Below are positions 55,103 to 64,000 of a DNA stretch of 64,000 nucleotides, in pieces. The notes below the pieces were generated by a model. That model searched no databases and was not told the DNA's origin. It was given only the letters and a program-made list of their open reading frames with translations. Positions within the stretch are counted from its first letter, which is position 1. Each line of letters starts with the position of its first letter. The position numbers and the translations under genes were made by a program. Location of the stretch: contig NZ_FUYX01000001.1 of assembly GCF_900168195.1 (NCBI RefSeq), forward strand, positions 310,001-374,000, read 5' to 3'. This DNA comes from Allobosea thiooxidans. Its GTDB lineage: Bacteria; Pseudomonadota; Alphaproteobacteria; Rhizobiales; Beijerinckiaceae.

Positions 55103-55420
55103 ATGGCGTTTGCCAAATTCCTCATGAGCGCGGCACTGGTCGGCACGGCCCACATCGCGCCTGCCCTCGCCCAGGAGCCGGAGTCGCGCGGGCCGCCCTG
55201 CGCCGAACGCTCCCATGTCGCCGCCCAGCTGCGGGAAGCCTTCGGCGAACGCATGATCGGCAGCGGCCTGGCAGAAAGCGGCGTCCTCTTCGAAATCTAT
55301 GTCAGCCCGTCCGGCACCTGGACCCTGCTCGCCACCACGCCTGTCGGCACGAGCTGTCTCGTCGGAGCAGGTGAAGCCTGGGACCCCTTGCCGGAGCCTG
55401 ACGCCTACGCGGCGCGATAG
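55103..55420 (+). CDS. Small secreted hypothetical protein
   Basis: 105 residues. A signal peptide (FLMSAALVGTAHIAPALAQ) leads to a small domain with two cysteines (PPCAERSHVA, TSCLVGAGE) and a helix plus strands (AQLREAFGERMIG, LFEIYVSPSGTWTLL). AGGGAGG precedes the start. No family recognised. Confidence 0.6.
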   Translation: MAFAKFLMSAALVGTAHIAPALAQEPESRGPPCAERSHVAAQLREAFGERMIGSGLAESGVLFEIYVSPSGTWTLLATTPVGTSCLVGAGEAWDPLPEPDAYAAR

Positions 55421-55581
55421 CGGGCGCAGGCGACAGGCCGCTTGGCAACCCGGCCGCCATCGACTATGGAGCCGCCATCGGGCCTCGTCCCGTTCGTAAG
55501 CGTCTCACGTCAGGCAACGCATCCCCTCGGCATGGCCGTATCGGATGCACCGAACGGCCTGCTCCTTGCGAAAGCCTGACG

Positions 55582-55833
55582 ATGCCTGGCCTCTCCTTCC
55601 GCCGCCTCCCCGCCCGCTACGCCACGGTGGTGATGCCCTTCTTCCTGTCGGTGCTGATGACCTTCGTCGTCTCCGGCATCTCCACCCTGAAGGCACTCGG
55701 CCCCACCGCCGCGTTCATCCAGACCTGGCCCGTCTCCTGGGCCCTGTCCTGGGTCGTCGCCTTCCCGACGCTGCTGCTGGTCCTGCCCGTGGTCCGCCGT
55801 CTCGTCGGGCTGGTCGTCGCCCCGCCGGCCTGA
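55582..55833 (+). CDS. DUF2798 membrane protein
   Basis: 83 residues with two membrane helices: YATVVMPFFLSVLMTFVVSG then TWPVSWALSWVVAFPTLLLV. The P-F-x-L-S-x-x-M-T and W-x-x-S-W-x-x-A-F-P motifs match DUF2798. Function unknown. It converges on the YjbQ gene. Confidence 0.75.
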   Translation: MPGLSFRRLPARYATVVMPFFLSVLMTFVVSGISTLKALGPTAAFIQTWPVSWALSWVVAFPTLLLVLPVVRRLVGLVVAPPA

Positions 55834-55838
55834 CGCCT

Positions 55839-56261
55839 TCAGTTCAGATGCAGCGCGACCTCGCGCCTGTGCGGCCTGGCCCGGTGCTCGAACAGATAGA
55901 TGCCCTGCCAGGTGCCGAGCGCGAGCCGTCCGCCCATCACCGGAACCGAAAGGGAAACCGGCGTCAGCGCCGCCTTGATATGGGCGGGCATGTCGTCGGG
56001 CCCTTCCGCGCGATGGACGAGATAATCCATCGCCGGATCGTCCGCCGACGGCACCAGCCTGCGGAAGAACGCATCGAGATCCCGCCGCACATCGGGATCG
56101 GCATTCTCCTGGATCAGCAGCGAGCACGAGGTATGGCGCACGAACAGCGTCAGCAACCCGCTCGTCTCGCCGCCGGACTGCACGAAGGCGGCGGCACGGT
56201 CGGTGAACTCATAGAGCCCCGGTCCCCGCGTCTCGACCGTCAGGATCGCCTGTCGCGCCAT
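55839..56261 (-). CDS. YjbQ-family secondary thiamine-phosphate synthase-like protein
   Basis: 140 residues: LLTLFVRHTSCSLLIQENAD, HIKAALTPVSLSVPVMGGRL and LGTWQGIYLFEHRA match UPF0047/YjbQ. Members show weak thiamine phosphate synthase activity; the physiological role is unsettled. The start overlaps the stop of the LysE gene. Confidence 0.85.
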   Translation of the reverse strand: MARQAILTVETRGPGLYEFTDRAAAFVQSGGETSGLLTLFVRHTSCSLLIQENADPDVRRDLDAFFRRLVPSADDPAMDYLVHRAEGPDDMPAHIKAALTPVSLSVPVMGGRLALGTWQGIYLFEHRARPHRREVALHLN

Positions 56262-56872
56262 CAGCGCTCGGTCAGCGCGAGCTTGGCGCCGAGCGCGACG
56301 AAGGCGGCGGCGAAGCTGCGCCGCAGCCAGGCCATCACGGCCGGGCGGCCGATGACCTTGTCGCGCATCGCGGCGGCGAAGAGCCCGTAGAGCGCGAAGA
56401 CGATGAAGGTCATCGCCATGAACACGCCGGAAAGCTCCAGCATCCGCGCCATCGGGCTCGCCTCATCGGCTGCGATGAACTGCGGCAGGAAGGCGACGAA
56501 GAAGATCGAGAGCTTGGGATTGAGCAGGTTGATCGCCAGCCCGTCGCGGAGCACGCGCCAGGCCGAGCGCGGATCGGCCTTCGTCTCGACCTTGAGCGCA
56601 CCATGCTCCTTCAGCGTCTGCCAGGCCATGTAGAGCAGATAGGCGACGCCGGCATATTTCACGATGGCGAAGGCGAGCGCGCTGGCATGCAGCAGCGCGG
56701 CGATGCCCATGATCGCCGCGATCAGATGCGGCACGATGCCGAGCGTGCAGGCGAAGGCGGCGAGCACGCTGGCCCGCGAGCCGCGCGTCAGCCCGGCGGC
56801 GATGGTGTAGATCGCGCCCGTTCCCGGCGAAGCGACGATGATCAGCGACGTCAGCAGGAATTCTGGGGACAT
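56261..56872 (-). CDS. LysE/RhtB-family amino-acid exporter
   Basis: 203 residues with five to six membrane helices. LIIVASPGTGAIYTIAAGLT and GIVPHLIAAIMG are typical LysE/RhtB segments and LLNPKLSIFFVAFLPQFI another. It likely exports amino acids or related metabolites. GGAGG precedes the start at 56872. Confidence 0.85.
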   Translation of the reverse strand: MSPEFLLTSLIIVASPGTGAIYTIAAGLTRGSRASVLAAFACTLGIVPHLIAAIMGIAALLHASALAFAIVKYAGVAYLLYMAWQTLKEHGALKVETKADPRSAWRVLRDGLAINLLNPKLSIFFVAFLPQFIAADEASPMARMLELSGVFMAMTFIVFALYGLFAAAMRDKVIGRPAVMAWLRRSFAAAFVALGAKLALTER

Positions 56873-56949
56873 GGTGCCTCCGGCAGCGGGGATGCGCAGC
56901 AAGCCTTCTCCCGCGGCGAAGATCAAGGCCGCATCGGCGGCCTAGAAAC

Positions 56950-56965
56950 TTAGGTATTGGCCTAA
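56950..56965. promoter_or_regulatory. ArsR-type operator (second copy)
   Basis: Inverted repeat TTAGG-TATTGG-CCTAA, 28 bases upstream of the second ArsR start and close to the LysE gene start. Same 5-6-5 design as the repeats at 37102, but a different sequence. Confidence 0.5.
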
Positions 56966-56992
56966 CTATTTCCGGCGCGCTAATCGAAAGCC

Positions 56993-57337
56993 ATGGTCGC
57001 CGCCCTGCCCGCCCTCGACGACACCTTTCGTGCCCTCGCCGATCCGACGCGCCGTGCCGTCGTGCAGGCGCTCGGCCGCGGGCCGGCTTCGGTCAGCGAG
57101 CTGGCGAAGCCGTTCGAGATGGCGCTGCCGAGCTTCCTGCAGCATCTCAAGGTGCTGGAGGAATGCGGCCTCGTCGCGACCCGGAAGGCCGGCCGGGTGC
57201 GGACCTGCACCCTGCGGAGCGAACCTCTGGCCGCAGCCGAACATTGGCTGGAGGCACAGCGTTCGCTCTGGACCCGGCGCCTCGACCAGCTCGATCGCCT
57301 GGCATTGCAACTGAAGAATCAGGAGGAAAACGGATGA
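56993..57337 (+). CDS. ArsR-family regulator (second copy)
   Basis: 114 residues, winged helix-turn-helix: TFRALADPTRRAVVQALGRG, VSELAKPFEMALPSFLQHLK and LVATRKAGRVRTCTLRSEPL. Metal-site cysteines are missing. It overlaps the following SRPBCC gene (ATGA). The pair resembles the one at 36363-37093. Confidence 0.85.
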   Translation: MVAALPALDDTFRALADPTRRAVVQALGRGPASVSELAKPFEMALPSFLQHLKVLEECGLVATRKAGRVRTCTLRSEPLAAAEHWLEAQRSLWTRRLDQLDRLALQLKNQEENG

Positions 57338-57816
57338 CCGATACGCATGCGACCGTCTTCGACCCCACCCTCGACCTCGAACTGAGGCGCGAGGTCGATG
57401 TGTCGCCCCGCCTGATCTGGCGCGCCTGGACGGAGCCCGAGCTGCTGATGCAGTGGTTCACGCCCGCCCCGTGGAAGACCACGGCCTGCGAGCTCGACCT
57501 GCGCCCCGGCGGCAAGTTCCGCACGGTGATGGAAGGGCCGGACGGCGAGAAGCACGACAACAACGGCTGCGTGCTGGCGGTGGTGCCGGAAACCTATCTG
57601 CTGTTCACCGACGCGCTCGGCGCCGGCTACCGGCCGGTCGAGGGCGGCTTCATGACCGCCTCGGTCACGATCTCGCCGACGGCCACCGGCACGCTCTATA
57701 TCGCCCGCGCCTTCCACAAGGACGCCGCCGGCAAGAAGCAGCACGAGGAGATGGGCTTCCACGAAGGCTGGGGAACGGCCTGGGAGCAGTTGGTGGCTCT
57801 GGCCCGGACGCTCTGA
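57334..57816 (+). CDS. SRPBCC (AHSA1-like) protein
   Basis: 160 residues: RREVDVSPRLIWRAWTEPEL, LRPGGKFRTVMEGPDGEKHD and HEEMGFHEGWGTAWEQLVAL are the family's conserved segments. A ligand-binding barrel of unknown substrate, coupled to the ArsR gene. GGAGGAAAACGG precedes the start. Confidence 0.82.
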   Translation: MTDTHATVFDPTLDLELRREVDVSPRLIWRAWTEPELLMQWFTPAPWKTTACELDLRPGGKFRTVMEGPDGEKHDNNGCVLAVVPETYLLFTDALGAGYRPVEGGFMTASVTISPTATGTLYIARAFHKDAAGKKQHEEMGFHEGWGTAWEQLVALARTL

Positions 57817-57844
57817 GGCGGCGCCTCCCTCCAGGCAGGCCGCC

Positions 57845-58405
57845 TTATCGCGCCTGCCAGAAATGGAGCTGGCCGGCATGGTTGTTGCCGGCCAGCGGCA
57901 GTTCCTGGGCGACGACGCTGGAGCCGTCGAACAGGTCCCAGTGGTCGCCGGTCGTCCACTGCATGAACAGGAAGGAATACCGCTTGTCGCCGCTCGTCTG
58001 GTAGCAGTTCTCCAGATAGAGCACGCCCCGGCGGCCGAGCACCCTGGCGGAGACGTCCCTGCAGACGCCTTCGACATCGGGCGGGCCATAAGCACGCCGG
58101 ACGCGCGGCAGCAGTTCCGAAGCGCGGATGAAGAGCAGCTGGCTCAGCCCGCGCAGCGACTGCCCCGAACCGGGCAGCACGCCGGGGCGCGGCCCGCCCG
58201 CCAGCGGCGGTGCCCCCTCGAAGGAGGTCCTGACCTCCCCGTTCAGGATGGTCTGGATCGTCGCGTCGTCCTGCGACGGCGTCAGGCGCAGCGTATAGCC
58301 CATGCAGATGGCGCAGCGATTGGTGGCCTCGCCGATCGCGTTCTTCGCCCAGGGGCGGATGGTCGCGAACCGTTCCTGCAGCGCGTCATAGGCAAACGGG
58401 AGCAT
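57845..58405 (-). CDS. Tae4-like amidase (type VI effector family), orphan
   Basis: 186 residues. [13 protein letters not shown] (Cys31) matches the catalytic block of Tae4, normally N-x-C-A-x-R-x-S-Y-A-L, and [13 protein letters not shown] (His155) matches its G-H-x-D-L-W-x-G block. Tae4 proteins cleave the gamma-D-glutamyl-mDAP bond of peptidoglycan and are injected by type VI secretion. No signal peptide, type VI gene or Tai4-like immunity gene is nearby. AGGAGG precedes the start. Identification rests on two motifs and length. Confidence 0.6.
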   Translation of the reverse strand: MLPFAYDALQERFATIRPWAKNAIGEATNRCAICMGYTLRLTPSQDDATIQTILNGEVRTSFEGAPPLAGGPRPGVLPGSGQSLRGLSQLLFIRASELLPRVRRAYGPPDVEGVCRDVSARVLGRRGVLYLENCYQTSGDKRYSFLFMQWTTGDHWDLFDGSSVVAQELPLAGNNHAGQLHFWQAR

Positions 58406-58554
58406 GGACCAACCTCCTGAAGCGCAAGCTGGCGACGTCGAAGGCCGGCCGCCTGCCCGATCGTCGAGCGGCGGCAGACTGGCCAGCCGCCGCGACGGCG
58501 GCATCCTTCGTTCACAGGAAGCCTGATCCGGCGGCGCTTTCGGGAGCGGCAAAG

Positions 58555-58588
58555 AAAAAGCCCGCCTCCGCGCTGCGCGGAAGCGGGC
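58555..58588 (-). terminator. Intrinsic terminator of rpoD
   Basis: GCCCGCCTCCGCGC (58560-58573) pairs with GCGCGGAAGCGGGC (58575-58588) with one mismatch. On minus a T-run (58559-58555) follows, 31 bases after the rpoD stop. Confidence 0.82.
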
Positions 58589-58619
58589 CTGGTTTTCGAT
58601 CGATCGGAGGCGTGGCGCC

Positions 58620-60632
<2,013 letters not shown>

Positions 60633-60828
60633 CAATCAGCGCTCCGCACTCGCGCAGGGCCATGGCCGAGAAAGCCATGTACCGACGCATAAAAGGGCGG
60701 CGCGACCGCAGGCCCGGCGCGCTCACCCACCCAAATCACTGTTCGCAGATGGCACCGAACGTCGTTGACGAATCGTGAACCACCCGACAGCTTGCGCGCA
60801 CCGCACGGCGACCGCCATTCGCTGGGCA

Positions 60829-62727
60829 TCATTCCTCGGACATGGCCTCGGTGCCTTCGATCGTCTCGAGGCGGGCCTTCACGTCCTTGATCCAGGCGAA
60901 ATTGGCTTCGGTCGCATCGTCAGCCAATGCGCGCTCGGCTGCTCTCAACTCGCTATTTAGCGTTCGCGCGCGATGATGCAAGACGAGAGCCTGATGAATC
61001 GAGTCGAAAACCGATTCCGGATCAGCGTCTTGCGCCAATTTGCGCCGCTCGGCCGGGCCGGTCACCGCCATCAGCTGGTTATGGGCCTCGCGCACCCGCG
61101 GCTGCGCCAGCCGATTCGCCAGCGTCTCCCGGTCGAGCTTGTCCTCCACCGCGTCCAGCAGCGCCTGCCGGAAGCGTTCGGCCGCCGGGCCGTCGAGCGA
61201 GAGTTCGGCGATCTCGTCGGCGCAGCGCAGGATCAGGTCGGGATGGCTCGCCAGCGCGAGCAGGATGAAGGCCTCGCGCTGATCCTCGCCGCGCAGCTTC
61301 GCGACGAGGCGCGATTGCGTCAGCGCGCTCGAAGCCTTGAGCGGCCCGGCAAGCCAAGGCGGAACCTGCCGGCCGAACCCGCCGCGCTGGGGCGCCCCAC
61401 CCCGCCCACGCTGGAAATTGCCTTGCCCGCCGCTACGCTCCGGCCGCGCCGGCGCGGCACTGGCGAAGAGCTGCGCCAGCCGCTCGTCCATCTCGCGCCG
61501 GTAGTGCTTGCGGGTGGTCTCGTCGCGGATCTGCCCCAGCGGTTCCTTCAGGCGCCGCTCGAAGGCGGCACGCCGCTCCGGCGTATCGAGCGGTCCGGCC
61601 TCGACCTCGCGCTGCCAGAGCATGTCGACCAGCGGGCGCGCCGCCGCGACCACCTCTGCGATGGCCTGTCGCCCGCCCGAACGAGCGAGATCGTCGGGGT
61701 CCTGCCCGTCCGGCAGCAGGGCGAAGGACAGCGACTTGCCGGGCTCCAGCAGCGGCAGCGCCAGGTCGATCGCCCGGCTCGCGGCCTTGCGGCCGGCCTT
61801 GTCGCCGTCGAGACAGATCACCGGCTCGTCCGCCATGCGCCAGAGCAGGCCGAGCTGGTCCTCGGTCAGCGCCGTGCCGAGCGGCGCCACCGTCTGCGGA
61901 AAGCCCGAGAGCGACATGGCGATGACGTCGACATAGCCCTCGACCACCACGACCTGCCCGGTGTCATGCGACGCCTTGCGGGCATTGTGGTGGTTGAACA
62001 GCAGATGGCCCTTGTGGAAGAGCGGCGTCTCCGGCGAGTTCAGGTATTTCGCCGCGACCTCGGCGCTCATCGCCCGCCCGCCGAAGGCGACGACGCGCCC
62101 GCGCGCATCGTGGATCGGGAACATCACGCGGTCGCGGAAGCGGTCATAGGGCACCGCGATCTCGTCGCCATGCACGAGCAGCCCCGCCTCCATCATCAGC
62201 TCGGCCGGGACGCCCTTGCCGGCGAGATGGTCGCGCAGCGCGAAACGGTCGACCGGGCCGTAGCCGAGACGGAAGCGCGTGCGCGCCTCGCCGTCGAGGC
62301 CGCGCGTCGCAAGATAGCGCCGGGCTGCGCCGCCGCGCTCGCCCATCAGTTCGGCCTCGAAGAACTGGGCCGCGAGCTCGACGACCTCGTGCAGCCCCTT
62401 GCGCTTCTCCTCGCGGATCTGCGCCTCGGCCGTGAACGTCGGCAGCGTCACGCCGGCCTCGGCCGCGAGCTTCTCGACCGCCTCGGGGAAGGAGAGCCCC
62501 TCGGTCTCCATCACGAATTTGAAGATGTCGCCGTTCTTGCCCGACGAGAAATCGAAGAAGGAGGCCTTCTGGTCGTTGACGAAGAAGGAGGGCGTCTTCT
62601 CGGCGTTGAAGGGGGAAAGCCCCTTCCATTCCCGCCCCGCCTTCTGCAGGCGCACGCGTTTGCCCACGACCGCCGAGACCGGCAGCCGCGCCTTGATTTC
62701 CTCAAGGACGGAGGGCGGGAATTTCAT
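60829..62727 (-). CDS. dnaG: DNA primase DnaG
   Basis: 632 residues. The N-terminal CHC2 fold is preserved (WKGLSPFNAEKTPSFFVND, FFDFSSGKNGDIFKFVMETE), but every cysteine and histidine that binds zinc in E. coli is replaced. TOPRIM motifs are intact (VVVEGYVDVIAMS, ICLDGDKAGRKAA), and a C-terminal helicase-binding region follows a Gly/Arg/Gln-rich linker (GNFQRGRGGAPQRGG). It synthesises primers at forks. Confidence 0.95.
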   Translation of the reverse strand: MKFPPSVLEEIKARLPVSAVVGKRVRLQKAGREWKGLSPFNAEKTPSFFVNDQKASFFDFSSGKNGDIFKFVMETEGLSFPEAVEKLAAEAGVTLPTFTAEAQIREEKRKGLHEVVELAAQFFEAELMGERGGAARRYLATRGLDGEARTRFRLGYGPVDRFALRDHLAGKGVPAELMMEAGLLVHGDEIAVPYDRFRDRVMFPIHDARGRVVAFGGRAMSAEVAAKYLNSPETPLFHKGHLLFNHHNARKASHDTGQVVVVEGYVDVIAMSLSGFPQTVAPLGTALTEDQLGLLWRMADEPVICLDGDKAGRKAASRAIDLALPLLEPGKSLSFALLPDGQDPDDLARSGGRQAIAEVVAAARPLVDMLWQREVEAGPLDTPERRAAFERRLKEPLGQIRDETTRKHYRREMDERLAQLFASAAPARPERSGGQGNFQRGRGGAPQRGGFGRQVPPWLAGPLKASSALTQSRLVAKLRGEDQREAFILLALASHPDLILRCADEIAELSLDGPAAERFRQALLDAVEDKLDRETLANRLAQPRVREAHNQLMAVTGPAERRKLAQDADPESVFDSIHQALVLHHRARTLNSELRAAERALADDATEANFAWIKDVKARLETIEGTEAMSEE

Positions 62728-62842
62728 GGGGTTCTATCTGGGCCCTGCTTGGCGGAAAGCCAACCTCGAATACGGCCGCGACAGGGCTTGTCGGCAATAT
62801 CCACAGCGCAGCGATCAGGCAGCACCAAGCCGATTCTCCTCC

Positions 62843-62939
62843 ACGTCATTCTCGGGCGAAGCAAAGCTTCGACCCGAGAATCTCAGGACGCAAAGGCGCT
62901 GGTTTCCGAGATGCTCGGGTCGAGCCCGAGCATGACGCT
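62843..62939. repeat. Bipartite palindromic intergenic element, copy B
   Basis: Stems ATTCTCGGG with CCCGAGAAT (62848-62856, 62873-62881) and ATGCTCGGG with CCCGAGCAT (62911-62919, 62925-62933). The whole is the reverse complement of the layout at 17750-17853. Confidence 0.8.
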
Positions 62940-62965
62940 CGTTGCATTCCAAGCGAAGCAATCGC

Positions 62966-63427
62966 TCAGCCGCCGAGCGCGGCCTTCACCATCGGGCTGA
63001 CCTTGCCGAAATCCATCTGGCCGGCATAGGCCGCCCGCAGGGCGGCGATGACCTTGCCCATGTCCTTGACGGCGGTGGCGCCGGTCTCGGCCACGGCCTT
63101 GTCGATCGCGGCCTTCACCTCCTCCTCCGACATCTGCTTCGGCAGGTAGGCGGAGATCACGGCCACCTCGACGCGCTCGCCCTCGGCGAGCTCGGGACGG
63201 TTGTTGGCGTCGTAGATCGCGATCGATTCCTGGCGCTGCTTGATCATCTTCTGCAGCATGGCGAGGATCTCGTCCGCCGAGGCCTCGCCCTTGCCGGCGC
63301 CGCGCGCCTCGATGTCCTTTTCCTTGAGCGCCGCGCTGATCAGGCGGATCGCCGCGACCTTGGCCTTCTCGCCGGCCTTCATCGCTTCCTTCATGTCGGC
63401 CATGAAGCGTTCGCGCAGGCTCGTCAT
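62966..63427 (-). CDS. GatB/YqeY-domain protein
   Basis: 153 residues: FMADMKEAMKAGEKAKVAAI, IKQRQESIAIYDANNRPELA and VISAYLPKQMSEEEV match YqeY, related to the tail of GatB and thought to bind tRNA. AAGGGAC precedes the start. It is divergent from carA and downstream of no obvious partner. Confidence 0.88.
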   Translation of the reverse strand: MTSLRERFMADMKEAMKAGEKAKVAAIRLISAALKEKDIEARGAGKGEASADEILAMLQKMIKQRQESIAIYDANNRPELAEGERVEVAVISAYLPKQMSEEEVKAAIDKAVAETGATAVKDMGKVIAALRAAYAGQMDFGKVSPMVKAALGG

Positions 63428-63595
63428 CGCTGTTGTCCCTTTTCTCTTGCTTCTTTGTCCTGTGCGGGCTGCGCCAACCTTCATTGACGGGCAGCGCCCG
63501 GCTCTTTAAGGCTCGCGTTCCAGACCGGCGGAGCGGATGCTGATGCCCCGCCCCCGCATAAATGCCGCAGGCGCGGCCTGGACCGAGACATAGAC

Positions 63596-64000
63596 ATGAC
63601 CGCTCCCGAAGGAAACCCCGCCGACAGCGGCTGGACCGAACCGCGCGCGACCGCGCTCCTCGTGCTGGCGGACGGCACCGTGCTCGAAGGCTTCGGCCTC
63701 GGCGCCGTCGGCGAAGCGCCCGGTGAGGTCTGCTTCAACACGGCGATGACCGGCTATCAGGAAATCCTGACCGACCCGTCCTATGCCGGGCAGATCGTCA
63801 CCTTCACCTTCCCGCATGTCGGCAATGTCGGCGTGAACGAGGAGGACACCGAGACCGTGAACGCCGCCGCCTCCTCGGGCGTGCGCGGCTGCGTGCTCCA
63901 TGCCGCCATCACCGAGCCCTCGAACTGGCGCTCGGCCAAGCATTTCGACGCCTGGCTGAAGGCCCGCAACATCGTCGGCATCTGCGGCGTCGACACCCGG
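63596..64000 (+). CDS. carA: Carbamoyl-phosphate synthase small subunit, N-terminal part
   Basis: 135 residues visible; the gene runs off the window. LLVLADGTVLEGFGLGA, GEVCFNTAMTGYQEILTDPS and VTFTFPHVGNVGVNEEDTET are the CarA N-terminal signature. The class I glutaminase domain is not yet reached. CarA supplies ammonia to CarB for pyrimidine and arginine synthesis. Confidence 0.95.
   Translation, partial: MTAPEGNPADSGWTEPRATALLVLADGTVLEGFGLGAVGEAPGEVCFNTAMTGYQEILTDPSYAGQIVTFTFPHVGNVGVNEEDTETVNAAASSGVRGCVLHAAITEPSNWRSAKHFDAWLKARNIVGICGVDTR

Noticed and set aside
60973-63000. 675-codon open frame on plus opposite dnaG
   Set aside because: Antisense shadow of a conserved essential gene; composition is Arg/Leu/Ala-rich without motifs.

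Overview
The window is about 64 kb of high-GC, densely coding chromosome. The organism is most likely an alphaproteobacterium of the Hyphomicrobiales (Rhizobiales), perhaps near Bosea or Methylobacterium. Support comes from a CheS-type STAS gene in the chemotaxis operon, a DnaG that has lost its zinc ligands, an rpoD next to dnaG with an acidic sigma-70 insertion, and rhizobial-style intergenic palindromes. The genus is an inference. No phage, insertion sequence, integrase, CRISPR array or rRNA was seen; the only RNA gene is one tRNA with a CAT anticodon.

Layout. 1-9.9 kb: end of a YitT-like membrane protein, an FMN-dependent alpha-hydroxy acid dehydrogenase, small enzymes (methyltransferase, nucleotidyltransferase, GFA protein, DEDD exonuclease), a glycosyltransferase, ettA and a secreted metallo-beta-lactamase-fold protein. 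10-18.5 kb: a divergent SDR/TetR pair, an aldo/keto reductase, an overlapping FliK-like / FlhB-C-like / acetyltransferase operon, an SGNH-like membrane protein, mog and an exported glutathione peroxidase. 18.7-29.2 kb: an eleven-gene chemotaxis operon on the minus strand (soluble receptor, response regulator, cheS, cheY, cheA, cheW, membrane receptor, cheR, cheD, cheB, cheY). 29.4-38.5 kb: exported superoxide dismutase, a fosmidomycin-resistance-type exporter, an ankyrin/TPR protein with a phosphatase, a malonyl-CoA-synthetase-like enzyme, two DUF1801 proteins, an ArsR/SRPBCC pair and an acyltransferase. 38.5-49.3 kb: an O-antigen-ligase/glycosyltransferase pair, a rearranged locus where a beta-ketoacyl synthase abuts a truncated ABC ATPase behind a NitT/TauT-type binding protein, small genes, a UppP-like phosphatase, a SulP transporter and the tRNA. 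49.4-64 kb: a large chemoreceptor, thioesterase, MFS and LysE transporters, a second ArsR/SRPBCC pair, a Tae4-like amidase, then the core block rpoD, dnaG, yqeY and the 5' part of carA.

How parts work together. The che operon encodes a complete excitation and adaptation pathway feeding two CheY proteins; the separate chemoreceptor at 49.4-51.9 kb and the FliK/FlhB-like pair belong to the same motility function. The two ArsR/SRPBCC operons have the same design but different inverted repeats in front of them, so each regulator probably reads its own site. Several intergenic gaps carry bipartite palindromes, two of them copies of one element in opposite orientation. The most unusual items are the orphan Tae4-like amidase, the truncated ABC ATPase coupled to a ketosynthase, the FliK/FlhB-C/acetyltransferase operon, and hairpins just upstream of two small operons.
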